A DNA stretch of 64,000 bases, taken from positions 979,336 through 1,043,335 of the forward strand of contig BCHX01000006.1 of the NCBI GenBank assembly GCA_001599755.1. Direction: 5' to 3'. This document shows, in pieces, positions 32,555 to 43,834 of this stretch. Every line of letters begins with the position of its first letter. Position 1 is the first letter of the stretch. Both the position numbers and the translations under genes were made by a program. Below the pieces are notes generated by a model. That model did not search any database and had not been told where the DNA came from. It saw only the letters and a program-made list of their open reading frames with translations. Origin of the DNA: Gliomastix tumulicola. Lineage: Eukaryota > Ascomycota > Sordariomycetes > Hypocreales > Bionectriaceae.

Positions 32555-34862
32555 ATGATGGCGTCGAAGCCATCACTCAAGGGGAGCTCTGCTACGAAGA
32601 AGACCGCGACGTACGGGAAGGCACCGAAGAGGCGTCTCATCAGCGCGCAATCATCCGCGAGCGATCCAAATCCCTACGACTTTCCTGATACCGAGAGCTC
32701 CGGGTCCCCCTCGCCGCCCAACAAGACGCCTGCGCCAACATCTAGACAGCCGACTCCCAACAAGAAACCCATCTCCAGCACCTATGGAGGAACTGCCACT
32801 CCTGGAGGCAGGACGGCTGCGCAGATGAGGAAGCCAGAGGATGAGAAGAAGAGATCACATGCTGCTGCGTTTTCCAAGGACACCCCGAAGAAAAAGCCAC
32901 TTCTTACGAGCGCCACCAGCGCGCCGGCTAGCTCGCCCCTGAAAACGATCTCAAGAGCGCCTGAGACATCGAAAACTACAGCACCCAAGCCTCGTTCCGT
33001 CGAAGCGACCCCGCGACCGAAAGCCGTGCCACAAGTTTTGCATCCACCAGTCGAACGCAAGGCAGCGCCACAGGATACGAAACCACCAGTGCGCCGGCGG
33101 AAACGCCTCATCGACGCGCTCAGCGCGCAGAAAGCAGACAGCTCCGACGAATCAGAACAAAACGACAGCGACGACGATGGTGTCCGTACCATTAGGCGCG
33201 GTTCAGAGACCCCTCTCTCGCAGTTGTCTGGCAGCCAAGCGGAGCTTGAGCTGCGAGTCGCTCCAACGAGCAATATCCTCAGGACGCCAATGAGCAAGAA
33301 GGTCAAATACACATACAGCCAGACGAGGAGCATCCGCAGCGACACGCAAAAGTCCGCAGACGACCCATTCGGCCTCGGACCAGACCCCCTCGCCGAGTCG
33401 CTTCTCCCTAGCCCTCCGACTAAGCCAAGCGGCGGCGCTTTCGACTTGCCTGAAGATGAATTCGATTTAGACGACGACGAGCCGAAGCTTGCTATCAAGA
33501 GCGCCCACGAGCTGCGTCGCGCTGGCGCGAACAGCCGATTTACCGATGAAATGGAAGACCTGCTCTCGCGAATCGGAGTTCCCAGTGTGCCGCCATCCTC
33601 GATGCGGCGCAATGCGCTCCTCGAGTTAGCGCAGAAGCTGGGGCGAGAGGACTTTGCGGTGCAGTTTCGGGACAATTCAGCGCGCGACAGCGTCGCCAAG
33701 GGCATCGGCAACGAGGAGGACGTAATTTGCGGTCTTGCGCTCGGCGCGAGCCTCATCACGTTCCTCTCGTCTAAGACGGCACCCAATCTGGTCCAGCACC
33801 TTGCTGATGAGCGGATTGGTCGACTTCTGGGGCGAATGCTTCGTTCCGCCGAGGACATGGACACCATCGCTGCGCAGAGAAACACGAACCTCTCGAAGAT
33901 GTCTAGGAAGACTGTGACCGACGTGAAGTCGTCGCTGAGTCGCATGTCTATCTGGTACGATCGCCAGCCGACGAAAATCTCCCCGCGCCTCATTGCGCTC
34001 CAGCTCATCACCATACTTCATCCTTATCTGGAAACACGATACAGGGAGCAGATGCTCATTGATGTTGAAATAGAGCTGGATGAGATTGTGGACGAGCAAG
34101 TCACGGAAGGCTCTGAGGATCAGGTTGAGTTCGCACTGAGCGCATGCATTTTGGAATGTGAATCAGGGATCGCGACACCGGCGGGTCAAGCTTGGATACT
34201 GAAACATGCATCGCACAGCGCCACGCTATTACGGAAGATACTCGCGAAGCCTTCGAAGCGTCGCGACGCAGTTGAGACAGCCATACTCAAAGTCGCCATC
34301 AATACGACAAACACCAAGACAGGAGCCGAAGCATTTGGCCGAAAGGCTCTGCTGTCAGGTCTTACAAGGTGTATCTGCGACGGCCTCGGCCAGGTACAGG
34401 GTGCTGTCGAGCAGGGCGCTTTCCAGTCTGCCATTTACGAGGAACTGCTCCTTGTGCTTGGGGTTACCATCAACGTGTTGGAGCATTGGCCACCGGCCCG
34501 AGCATCGCTAGACGACGGTGATCTAAAGAAGCTGGCGACTATATTTTTTGACAGCCACCAGACGATTAACGATGTGAGTACCCCTCCTGTTTTCTTCCCG
34601 ATGCCTACTAACGCCCAACGTGCAGGCCGACTCGGAGGATAAATCCAAGGTCAGCGTTGCGCTGGGGTACCTCGCCGTAACGCTGGGGTACCTGTCGCTG
34701 GACAAGCAGGCGCGCAACTTGATTTCGCAGCGGACCAGCGGTGCTGGGCTGCGAGAGCTGATCGACTCGATTCGACAGTTCATAGGAATTTACCGGAATG
34801 TGGATAGCAACGTGCAGGAGCTGGAGGGGCTCGTGAGCGAACTCCAACGACATGGCAAGTAG
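32555..34862 (+). CDS. Wings apart-like (WAPL/Rad61) cohesin-release factor, 751 aa
   Basis: Exon 1 is 32555..34573 and exon 2 is 34626..34862 (intron 52 nt). The start is MMASKPSLKG; the second Met is an equally possible start. Residues 1-320 are basic, Pro/Ser-rich and disordered with an acidic patch (DESEQNDSDDDG) and LPEDEFDLDDDEPK just before the domain. From about residue 330 (TDEMEDLLSRIG) to the end is an all-helical WAPL domain (SMRRNALLELAQKLG, GLALGASLITFL, LGYLAVTLGYLSLD). WAPL proteins open the cohesin ring with Pds5 in the nucleus, releasing it from chromatin. The intron falls in the C-terminal part of the domain. The assignment rests on domain pattern, as the family is weakly conserved. 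Confidence 0.85.
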
Positions 34863-35734
34863 GACAGCTGCTGTGTCAAGGGTAAGCGAGCGTGGTGGCA
34901 GGGATTGGCGATGGAGATGGAGGGGAGAGGAGGGGAGGTGGATTTAGATATATGAGTGCTGTCTTGCATCAAGCTGTATGATATGATTCCCTTGACGACG
35001 ACAACGACGACGAAGCTGATGATGGAGGGCGGGCTCAGGGTTTCTCTTGCTACTAGGATACAATTTTCTTTTGCTGAGAGCGCGAATAGAGAGCTCAGGC
35101 GTCTGCCTCGAGGAAAGTTGCTGATGGTTGCTGACTTTCGAGCATGTGAATCTGGCTAAACTGTCCGGCCCCTCTTCCGTTGCCTCTATTTCTAGCCGCC
35201 TCCACTATACTCGCCAGGTACCACCTCGTCGCACAGCTTCTGTACGCCGGCGCCAGGTACAGCTTGCGTACTCCCGGGTCCCCGGATAGCTGCTTCCCCT
35301 GTTTCTGCCTCTGCTTTTCCCTGCTCGTCCCGACGAGTCGACGCTCTTGCGCTGCGCCCCCAAAAAGTTGATCTCGGAGGGTTTTCCTTTTTCTTCGGTT
35401 CTTCTGTTTCGTCTCCTCCGACTTGTTCATTTATCTCCTGCGCTCCTGTCGGCAGCTTGAGAATTCTACTTTAGGTGCTTGCTTTTCCTCGAGCGAAACA
35501 GCTCTCTCTCTCTCTTCCTCTCTGCATTCTTAGTCTTAACGCGCAGCTCCAGCATTTGGACGTGACATCACCAACCAACCNCCCCGCCAAAATCTTGCCT
35601 TTTCCTCCCAACACACGCCATTCTTTGCTCCCTTCCCTTCGTTTTGCGCTCATCCGCACAGAGCGTCAGTGAACGTTGCTTCGTCCGGTCAAGCAGACGA
35701 GCGGGATCCGTCGATCCGCACAGAAACTAGAGAC
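34863..35734. other. Intergenic, 0.87 kb
   Basis: This is the 3' flank of the WAPL gene and the promoter/leader of the Rheb gene. A pyrimidine-rich stretch at 35480-35530 fits a core promoter. One ambiguous base (n) is at 35581. Confidence 0.6.
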
Positions 35735-36524
35735 ATGTCTGCGTCGGCGCCCAAGCAGCGCAAGATGGCCATTGTCGGCAGTCGGGCTGTCGGTACGTTT
35801 TGCGAGAGCAGTGTTCCCCTTCCCCTCTTGCATTTTTCTTACTCTGTGCCTCGTTTGAGTGGGGAGGCTGGCGTTCTCAATTGAAAGGAGACTGACCTTG
35901 TCGGGCTGCGCACAGGCAAGTCGTCGCTCGCGGTCCAATTCGTCGACGGTCGCTTCGTCGAGAGCTACTACCCGACCATCGAGAACACCTTCGCCAAGAC
36001 GGTCCGGTACAAGGGGCAGGACTACCTGACGGAGATTGTCGACACGGCCGGGCAGGACGAGTACAGCATCCTGAACTCGAAGCACTTCATCGGGATCCAC
36101 GGGTACATGCTCGTGTACTCGGTCGGGTCCATGGCGACGTTTGACATGATCCAGGTCATCCGCGACAAGATCCTCAACCACCTGGTATGTGTGCTGTGCT
36201 GTGCTGTGCTGTGCCGGTCCCGGTCAAGCCGCTCTCCCGTTCACTTGAAACCAGTCTAGATTGCTCACCACTTCTGGTCTCTAGGGCACCGAGTCCGTCC
36301 CCATCGTCATCGTCGGTAACAAGAGCGATCTGCGGCCGGAGCAGCGCCAGGTCAGCGTCGAGGAGGGCCGCAAGCTGGGCGAGAGGCTGCAGTGCGGCTG
36401 GACCGAGGCCAGCGCCGCGTACGACACCAACGTCGCCAAGGCGTTCGAGCTGATGATTTCCGAGATCGAGAAGGCGCAGGCCCCCGGCGAGGCTCCCCAG
36501 AAGAGCAACTGCGTCCTCATGTGA
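35735..36524 (+). CDS. Rheb-family small GTPase, 188 aa
   Basis: Exons are 35735..35792, 35916..36184 and 36285..36524. The start is MSASAPKQRK. The G1 loop GSRAVGKSS has Arg at the third position, a Rheb hallmark in place of the Gly of Ras. The switch region reads YYPTIENTF, G3 is DTAGQDEYS, G4 is GNKSDL and G5 is EASA. The C-terminus CVLM (Cys185) is a CaaX box for prenylation. Rheb activates TORC1 at endomembranes; in filamentous fungi it links nutrient status to growth. Length and motif order are normal, and both introns interrupt the GTPase fold at regular positions. Confidence 0.97.
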
Positions 36525-37510
36525 GGAAAGGGCCTGCAGCAGTTGGGAGTTTTTCTTCCCCCTCCCTCCCCCCCTCCCCTGGCTTGGCTATTGGGTTCTT
36601 GGGCTCCCTGGTGTCAGGGGAGAAGGGAGGCCGCATGATACGTTCTTGAGGCGAGAGCTGGGAGGTACCTTGGGCACTTGCTTCGCATTGCTGGGAGGTG
36701 CTGCAAGCGGTTGCTTCCACGGCCTTTCTTGACTCTTTTTTGCCTTTTCTTTTTTGATTTTGGTTGTGCATCTTGATACATGCTTGGGCTATAGGTTTCG
36801 GTTTTTGGTTGCTCGGTTTTGATTTAGACATTCATAGAGGGACGTTGCAGTACAATCATACGTTTTGAGCCTGGGTCTCTAATCTGGCAATATTCGACCA
36901 CGAGGTACTTGGCTATCTGAATACATCATTCTCTATACTACCCGCTCGACCAAAGTATTGTTGGTCTAGATACCAGTGAGGACGCTACCGGGAGAGCTTG
37001 GAGCTGTCTGTTTCTTATCGGCCTTATCGCGAGTCCCTGTCCTCCCTCTGAAGCCCCGCGTTGGCGTTGCACCACGTGCAATCATGACGAGGGCCAGAAG
37101 ATGGGCTTAGGTGAAGCATAAATACATCAAATTTATGAGAGTCGATAATCAAGGTAGAAGCAAGAAACTCAATGGCCTGCAGCAGGAGAAATAGTAGATT
37201 CACGTCGACAAGCCCGAGCCAATCTGGAAGGCAAGGTACCTCGTTTCTGGTGGTAAGCTGGTCCAGTTCCCTTGTAGCACCCCGAAAGGGAATGAGTCAA
37301 AACAGCCCCGCGCTAATCGATGGAGGGGGAAAATCGCAAAAAGTGCAGCAGCGCCTTCCTCGAATTGAGAAACCCCACTATCCATCCGACTCATTCTCTG
37401 TCCTCTCCGTGACTCTTCCAACTTCGCGGTCATATTCCTCTTCGGTTTTCTTTTTCCTCCTTTTCATCATTATCGTCTATTAGCAAGGTTTCAGCGAGGA
37501 GTCGCCCAGC
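36525..37510. other. Intergenic, 1.0 kb
   Basis: This lies between Rheb and seryl-tRNA synthetase. Two GATA cores (CTTATC at 37014-37019 and 37023-37028) lie about 0.48 kb upstream of the synthetase. A 103-codon leader frame (37172-37483) ends before the start codon and is not called. Confidence 0.55.
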
Positions 37511-39130
37511 ATGCTCGATATCATCGACTTCATCACCGAGCGCGGCGGCAACCCGGAGAAGATCCGCGAGTCGCAGCGCAAGCGGTTCGCGCCTGTCGAG
37601 GTTGTCGACGAGATCATTGCTCTTTACGAGGAGCACCGTGCCAGTATGTTTCGATGCTTAGATGGGTGGAATGTGTCGGCAGTGACTTACACTTCGCAGC
37701 CAACTACAGTGCATCGCAGGTCAGCACGAAAATCAACGCCGTCCAGAAGCAGATTGGAGCCAAGAAGAAGGTAACATTGACCCGTCTCCTATATGAAGCG
37801 CCCGCCGCATGAACCTAGCTTACCAGTGGATTGCACGCAATACAGGCCAAGGAGAACGCAGACGAACTCCTCCAGCAGAAGGTCGAGCTCGAGGCCGAGA
37901 AGAAGCAGCTGACAGACCTCGCCGCCGAGAAGCAGGTCGCACTCAGCAAGAAGGTCAAGTCGGTCGGCAACCTCGTCCACGACTCGGTGCCCGTCAGCGA
38001 CAACGAAGACAACAACCGGGTAGAGCGCACATGGACGCCCGAGGGCGTGACGGTCGAGAAGAAGAACTGCCTCTCGCACCACGAGGTCCTCCTGCGCCTC
38101 GACGGCTACGACCCGGAGAGGGGGGCCAAGATTGTCGGCCACCGCGGCTACTTCCTGCGCCAGTGGGGCGTCTTCCTCAACCAGGCGCTCATCAACTACG
38201 GGCTGAGCTTCCTCGCCGAGCGCGGGTACACGCCGCTGCAGACGCCGCAGTTCATGCTCAAGGACTACATGGGCAAGACGGCGCAGCTGGAGCAGTTTGA
38301 CGAGGAGCTGTACAAGGTCTCCGAGGGTGACCCGAAGCTGGACAAGTACCTGATTGCCACCTCGGAGCAGCCCATCTCTGCCTTCCACGCCGACGAGTGG
38401 CTACTCGCCAAGGACCTCCCTCTGAAGTGAGTCGTTCCATTAGGACAGGACAGCGCGAACAGCCTTATACTGACTGCTGCAGGTACGCTGGCTACAGCAC
38501 GTGCTACCGCCGCGAGGCGGGCAACCACGGCAAGGAGAGCTGGGGTATCTACCGCGTCCACCAGTTCGAGAAGATCGAGCAGTTCCTGCTCACGGACCCC
38601 GAGAAGTCGTGGGAGGCGTTCGACGACATGATTCACCACTCGGAGGACTTCTACAAGAGCCTCGGCCTGCCGTACCAGATTGTCTCCATCGTCTCGGGCG
38701 CGCTCAACAACGCGGCGTCCAAGAAGTTTGACCTCGAAGCGTGGTTCCCCTTCCAGGGCGAGTACAAGGAGCTTGTCTCGTGCAGCAACTGCACCGACTA
38801 CCAGTCCCGCGCGCTCGAGATCCGATACGGCGCCAAGGCGCAGATCGACACCAAGAAGAAGTACGTGCACTGTCTCAACTCGACGCTGACGGCCACGACG
38901 CGGACTATCTGCTGCATCATCGAGAACTACCAGACGGAAGACGTAAGTCATGAATGTACCCTTTTGGGGCAGAGCTCCAGATTGGCTGACTGGGAATCTA
39001 GGGCCTACGCGTGCCTGAGGTGCTGCGCAAGTACATCCCTGGCGAGCCCGAATTCATCCCCTACACGAAAGAGCTCCCCAAGGACAGCACCTCGATCAAG
39101 CTGGCCAAGAGAGAGAAGGCCCAGAACTAG
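37511..39130 (+). CDS. SES1: Cytosolic seryl-tRNA synthetase, 457 aa
   Basis: Exons are 37511..37643, 37700..37770, 37846..38426, 38483..38942 and 39002..39130. The start MLDIIDFITERGGNPEKI is the usual cytosolic form with no targeting peptide. Residues about 30-110 form the long antiparallel coiled-coil arm that grips the tRNA-Ser variable loop. The class II catalytic core follows: HRGYFLRQWGVFLNQAL, LIATSEQPISAFH, then YAGYSTCYRREAGNHGKESWGIYRVHQFEK (motif 2 region) and the motif 3 segment near STLTATTRT. The tail KLAKREKAQN is basic. It charges tRNA-Ser with serine in the cytosol. Confidence 0.97.
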
Positions 39131-39686
39131 AGATCTCTGGACGGCGTGCAGAGGGATGAGGATGAGGCCCGAGAGAAGGTGGCATTACGAAATCAGAAAG
39201 AAATCATTCAAATTATGTGTGATGAGATGCGATTCGCATGTAGACAAAGAACGAAGAAGAAATGTCAACAAAATTTGCAAGCAAAGCTGCTGTCGTGGCC
39301 GTCTGACGTGGACTCCGAATCTCGTGATGGATCTGATATGCAATAAAGCGTAATCCAGCTCACTTACTCCTTCGGTCTTCTTTTTCATCAGCAGACCGTG
39401 AATGGGTGCGAGCTGAACGAACTCAACATAATCGCCGTGTCTTTTCTTTTGGGTGCTCTATTGCCTTCTTCGTTTCTCAATACCCTTCCACTGTAATTTG
39501 TACACTGCTTTTTTGAAACATATTTTGCCGCAGTCGGCCGGAGTGATTCCGTTCAGCAAATCCCCGTTCAGGCACCGAAGCTACCACACCAGGCCAACAC
39601 AGAACTCATCCTAATTTACTACAGCTCTTCGAGACGAACTTTGTCGATCCTGCATGCGGCTCTGAGGCGTGCGAACGACAGGCATC
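39131..39686. other. Intergenic, 0.56 kb
   Basis: This is the 3' flank of the seryl-tRNA synthetase gene and the promoter of the deubiquitinase gene; nothing further is recognised. Confidence 0.55.
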
Positions 39687-41213
39687 ATGCCTGAGCCGCT
39701 GACATGCCCCTTCTGCGGCTTCACGTCGCAGCCCGACGATGAGCACGTGCTGCTCCAGGTGCGCCCGTCCCCTTCACCACCCGGTGCCATGACCTGCGCT
39801 GACACTTGTCCGTCCTAGCACATCGAGCTGGACCATGCAGAGAGCCGTACTGTGTCCGTGCCAGAAGATTCTGCACCAGGCACGCTCGCAGGCGCAGGCG
39901 CAGGCGCAGACCCGGGACCGTCCCGGGACAGACAGCGCCGTCGCCCGTCAAGAGACGAGGACCCGGAGCGCCGCCGACGCACGACGCAGCATCACGCGCG
40001 GTCTTCCACTGTGCGCAGCTCGAGCTCGCAGCCGAGCGTCATCCAGGCGTGGAAGGAGCTATTCAACCACCACGGCGGGTCGCGGTCTTCATCACGGGAG
40101 AGCGGTAGCGGCGGCGGCGGCAGTCGTTCGTCGCAGCAGCAGCAGCAGCAGCGGGTGCGGCATAAGACCAAGCTGGAGGGACGGCTGAGGAAGGAGTCGA
40201 CGTCTGCGAAGAGTCGCACCTCTGCCTCGGAAAGGGGGGAGTCCTCTACTACGAGCCAGGAGAGGACGAAACTGGGGGTAATGATAGCCCACCTCACTCA
40301 TCCTCACCCTTCACGATAAGATTTTCATGCTGACTGACCAACCATCTATCTTTCTATCTCGTTGCAGCGCTCCGAGCTCGGCCGCCACCACAACGAGAAG
40401 CACATGCCCCCCTGGCTCGTCGCCCTCCTCGCCGACAACCAGAGCACCATCGGCAAGCGCATCATTCCCGTCCTCGGCCAGCTCCTCCGGCAGAGCCCCT
40501 CCACGCAGCACGCCTACCTCGCCAGCCCGCTGACGCAGCACGTGTCCAAGCTCCGCCGCGAGGGCAGCTTCTGCGGCTACCGCAACATCCAGATGCTCAT
40601 CTCGTACATCATGGCCTCGGGCCTGCCCGGCGCGCACCTGTTCGGGGACGAGTTCCCGAGCATCCTGCAGATACAGGATCTGATCGAGGACGCGTGGGAT
40701 TCCGGGTTCAACGCGCAGGGGCGCGCCGAGACGGGCGGGATCCGCGGCACGAGGAAGTACATCGGCACGCCCGAGGCGCAGGCCCTGTTCTGCAGTCTGA
40801 ACATCGCCTGTCCCGTGCAGGCGTTCAAGGACGGCGGCGCGGACAGGGAGCGCGCGCGGACGATGCTGATGAGGGCGGTCGAGACGTACTTCCGGCAGGG
40901 CGTCGTCGTCGTCGTGGACGAGCGGGGGAGAGCCCGCGAGGAGGAGGAGGAGAAGGTGCATTTGACGGATCTGCCGCCCATCTACCTCCAGCACCGCGGA
41001 CACTCGCTCACCATCATCGGCATCGAGAAGCAGCGGGACAAGGGCTTCAACCTGCTCGTCTTCGACCCTTCGTTCCGCGACCCAGCAGGCGTGAGGGAGC
41101 TGGTCGACGACGAGACGGTCAGGGTGCCCAAGCACAAGATTGGCGGGCTGCTGGATGCGTACCGTCGGGGGACCAAGTATTTCCGCAAGTACGGCGAGTT
41201 TGAGGTTCTCTAG
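39687..41213 (+). CDS. ZUP1/C78-family deubiquitinase with N-terminal zinc finger, 458 aa
   Basis: Exons are 39687..39758, 39819..40277 and 40368..41213. The N-terminus MPEPLTCPFCGFTS...HIELDH is a C2H2-type ubiquitin-binding finger split by intron 1. Residues about 35-175 are a disordered Arg/Ser/Gln-rich linker with a polyQ run and a short hydrophobic helix (SVIQAWKELF). The C-terminal peptidase C78 domain has catalytic Cys246 (GSFCGYRNIQ), His389 (RGHSLTIIGIE) and Asp410 (VFDPSF). ZUP1 enzymes cleave K63-linked ubiquitin chains and act in genome maintenance; the related UFSP enzymes cleave UFM1. The zinc finger favours ZUP1. The gene converges on HAM1 with 144 bp between stops. Confidence 0.88.
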
Positions 41214-41357
41214 TATGTATTTTCTCTTGTCTATCTATCCTTTTTTGACCGTGTCTTCCCGCTGACATTGTCTATCTAGCCTCACAAATACCGCTCCCGA
41301 AGTCACCAATTCATGACATCTTTGGACTCGTCATCGTGATCGTCATGATCATCATCA

Positions 41358-42112
41358 TTACGCCTGCTCTTTGAACCAGGCCTCGAGCTTCGCGAGGGCC
41401 AGCCCGCGATGCGAGATTTTGTTCTTGTCTACCTTTTCCATCTCGGCGAAGCTATGTTGTTATATATGCGTTAGAAGAGCGAATAGGCTATAGCAAGCAT
41501 CCTTTTTGTGCGTCTTTATAGAAATCTGGAATCAAACTTACGTCTTTCCCTCGTACTCGAAGCAGGCGTCCCAGCCGAAAGTCGTAGGGCCCCTCGGGAG
41601 CACGATCCGTCCCTGTTGCAACGTCAGTAAGCGAGTGACCTGGAATAACCAGCCCCGAGACATCAAAGGAGGGGACCAGAGCGCATAGGGGAGAAACGGA
41701 GGAAGCGAAAGAAATGACGTACAGGACACCGCCCCTGGAACAGCTTCACCTCCTTCCCGGGCCCCTCGCAGTACCCGAAGGTAGCCACCGCCTCGGCACT
41801 CTTATCCTCGTACGCGGCCAGCAGGTCGTTCAAGCCCTGGTGCCCGATGCTCGCCATGAACCACTTGATGTAGGGGCCCGGCAGCCCGTGCAGCGCGTTG
41901 AAGCACAGCGACGTGTCGTCGACGAGGACGGGCCCGCCGACCTGCTCGGCCGCGCGCCGCGCCTTGGACTCGGTGACCTGCTCGATGGTGCCCTGGACCT
42001 CCTCGAGGTCGAGGTTTTGGGATCGGACGGCGATGCCCGCGGCCTCGAGGATGGCCTTGACCTCGTTGAGCTTGTTGGCGTTGCCGGTGATGAAGTTGAC
42101 GTGGGAGGGCAT
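41358..42112 (-). CDS. HAM1: Inosine triphosphate pyrophosphatase (HAM1/ITPA), 184 aa
   Basis: Exons are 42112..41723, 41612..41542 and 41451..41358. The product begins MPSHVNFITGNANKLNEVK, with the family P-loop-like TGNANK. It contains VDDTSLCFNALHGLPGPYIKWF, the RIVLPRGPTTFGWDACFEY substrate pocket and the terminal HRGLALAKL motif. It hydrolyses ITP, dITP and XTP to monophosphates, cleaning the nucleotide pool in the cytosol. Length is normal for the family. It is followed upstream, in the same orientation, by FAP7. Confidence 0.97.
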
Positions 42113-42505
42113 CTTCAGGTTTGAGGGGGAGGGGTTGTGGATGAGGGTTGTTTGTATGTGTGGCAGAGGGGAAATGTGAAGTGTTGTCGGTTACCTTACG
42201 TCGTATATGTACCTCTAGGTACTACTAGTAGTAGTACGTACCGTATCTTTTTTATTTTTCAGAAGGTGCTGCTAGTCGTGCCTGCCCCAGCGAATCCAAA
42301 ATGAGTCACCCCGATTGAAGCATCACCGCGCCAAACGCATCCACTGTTACCACCAAAATACTTGCAGTATAAGAAAGATATCAATCATAGTAGGCGTCGA
42401 TGCCATCACCAGAACTGGCGTCACCATGTAACGTATCAGATCTTATTCTTATTCTATTTCATTCTCTGTCATAACCGGCTTTTCTTTTCTTTTTTTTCTT
42501 ACAAA
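42113..42505. other. Intergenic, 0.39 kb
   Basis: This is the promoter of HAM1 and the 3' flank of FAP7. Other than short AT-rich and CT-rich tracts nothing is recognised. Confidence 0.55.
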
Positions 42506-43193
42506 TCACTCCGCATTGTCCGCCTTCCACTGCTTCACCCACGCCTCTATCCTGTCCACGTTGCTCTCCATCTCCTCCGACGTGGTGCTCTGCAGCTCAA
42601 TCACAATCTCCTCGTCGTACGCCTCGCGCGCCTCCTGGAGGAGCACCTCCATGATCTCCGAGTCCAGGTTCTCCTGCAGCTTGGCCTCGGCGTAGTTCCT
42701 GTGTGTGTGCGTGTGTGTGTAAGCTGCTGTTCAGAAAACACGATCCATGAAATGCATTTGTGCAGGAGTAGATAAAATTCAGTACCGTGCTTTGAGCCGG
42801 TCGTACAGCGTCGTAGAGTCGACGCGCAGGACAACGACGAGGTCAATCCAGCTCTTGGGGAACAGGTCGCACGCATGCCAGTCGATGATGCAGCCGCCCG
42901 CGGGCACATCCCCCTCCATCGCATCCAGCAACTGTCCCCTTTCACTCAGCCTGTGTCCTCTGCTCGTGTCTTCTGCTCGTCCCGAAAACAGGGGGCGTAG
43001 AACATACCTTGTCCTCGTCCACGATCCAGCTCTGATACTCGTCGTCCCATCCCTCGTGGCACTCCTTGTCCTTGACGATCTGGTTCACAGAGACATGCCG
43101 CGCCCCGATGCGCTCCGCGAGTGCCTCGGCGTGCGTCGTCTTGCCCACGCCCGGCGTCCCCGTGATGATGATGTTGGGCTGTGTTCGAGGCAT
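42506..43193 (-). CDS. FAP7: Adenylate kinase isoenzyme 6 homologue (FAP7), 174 aa
   Basis: Exons are 43193..43008, 42931..42786 and 42698..42506. The Walker A loop is GTPGVGKT at residues 12-19. IIDWHACDLFPKSWID carries the AK6-type Walker B/lid region, and VVLRVDSTTLYDRLKAR follows. The C-terminus is acidic with MESNVDRIEAWVKQW. FAP7/AK6 is a nuclear and cytosolic NMP kinase/ATPase needed for late 18S rRNA processing with the protein uS11. Intron 2 ends in a (CA)n tract adjoining the acceptor. Confidence 0.95.
42700..42720. repeat. FAP7: (GT)n microsatellite at the acceptor of FAP7 intron 2
   Basis: GT units on the plus strand (CA in the transcript) replace the usual polypyrimidine tract immediately before the AG acceptor of FAP7 exon 3. 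Confidence 0.9.
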
Positions 43194-43834
43194 TTTTGTG
43201 TCGTTTTTTGTTTTTATTTTTTTTTACTCTGTCGTGAGTGCGTTGTTCATCTGAAAACTGGTCGCTGGATTCGAGGTGGTTGAGAGAGAAAATCAAGATA
43301 TGCATCTATCGAAGCCCAACCCACAAAAAAAAAAGTGCTGCCAGCAATGATGCCTCAAGTTGGGGAAAATGGAATGGTAAATCTCTTCGTCAGGCATAAA
43401 ATAACAGAAACAAACATTCTATATCTACAAAATACACCTGATTCTCTGCCGAAACAAATCCCTTCTTCTTTGTCTTCTTCTTCTTCTCCTCTTTCTCCTC
43501 CTCCTCCCAGCATCTTTTGGAAATAAATCAGGCGTCGCCGGCATGTCTACCAAAAAGTGTCCGAACCACATGAAACGTGAGATCGCAGCGCTCGCCCAGC
43601 GCGCGCAGGCAGTAACTTGTCGCCCGTGATATTTCAACAACAGAGAGAGGAAAAAATAACAATGGGGGGGCAGCAGCAGGGCCAATCGCAGGAATAATCT
43701 AACACACGATGCCTCTACCCGAGACACGCATCCTCTATCCCCATCTCGTTCATTAAGCGCGTAGCAGCAGGGGCAACGAGGGTGGTCGCGGATGTCGAGG
43801 CAAAAGTAGATATCAGGGACGGACTCGACGGGCA
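43194..43834. other. Intergenic, 0.64 kb
   Basis: This holds the FAP7 promoter and the myosin 3' flank. A CT-rich stretch at about 43458-43510 is on the plus strand. No gene is seen. Confidence 0.55.

Noticed and set aside
37172..37483. 103-codon frame ending 27 bp before the seryl-tRNA synthetase ATG, a possible targeting extension or uORF
   Set aside because: It is in frame but terminated by a stop before the ATG, and no splice pair removes the stop convincingly. The C-terminal hydrophobic run comes from the pyrimidine-rich leader.
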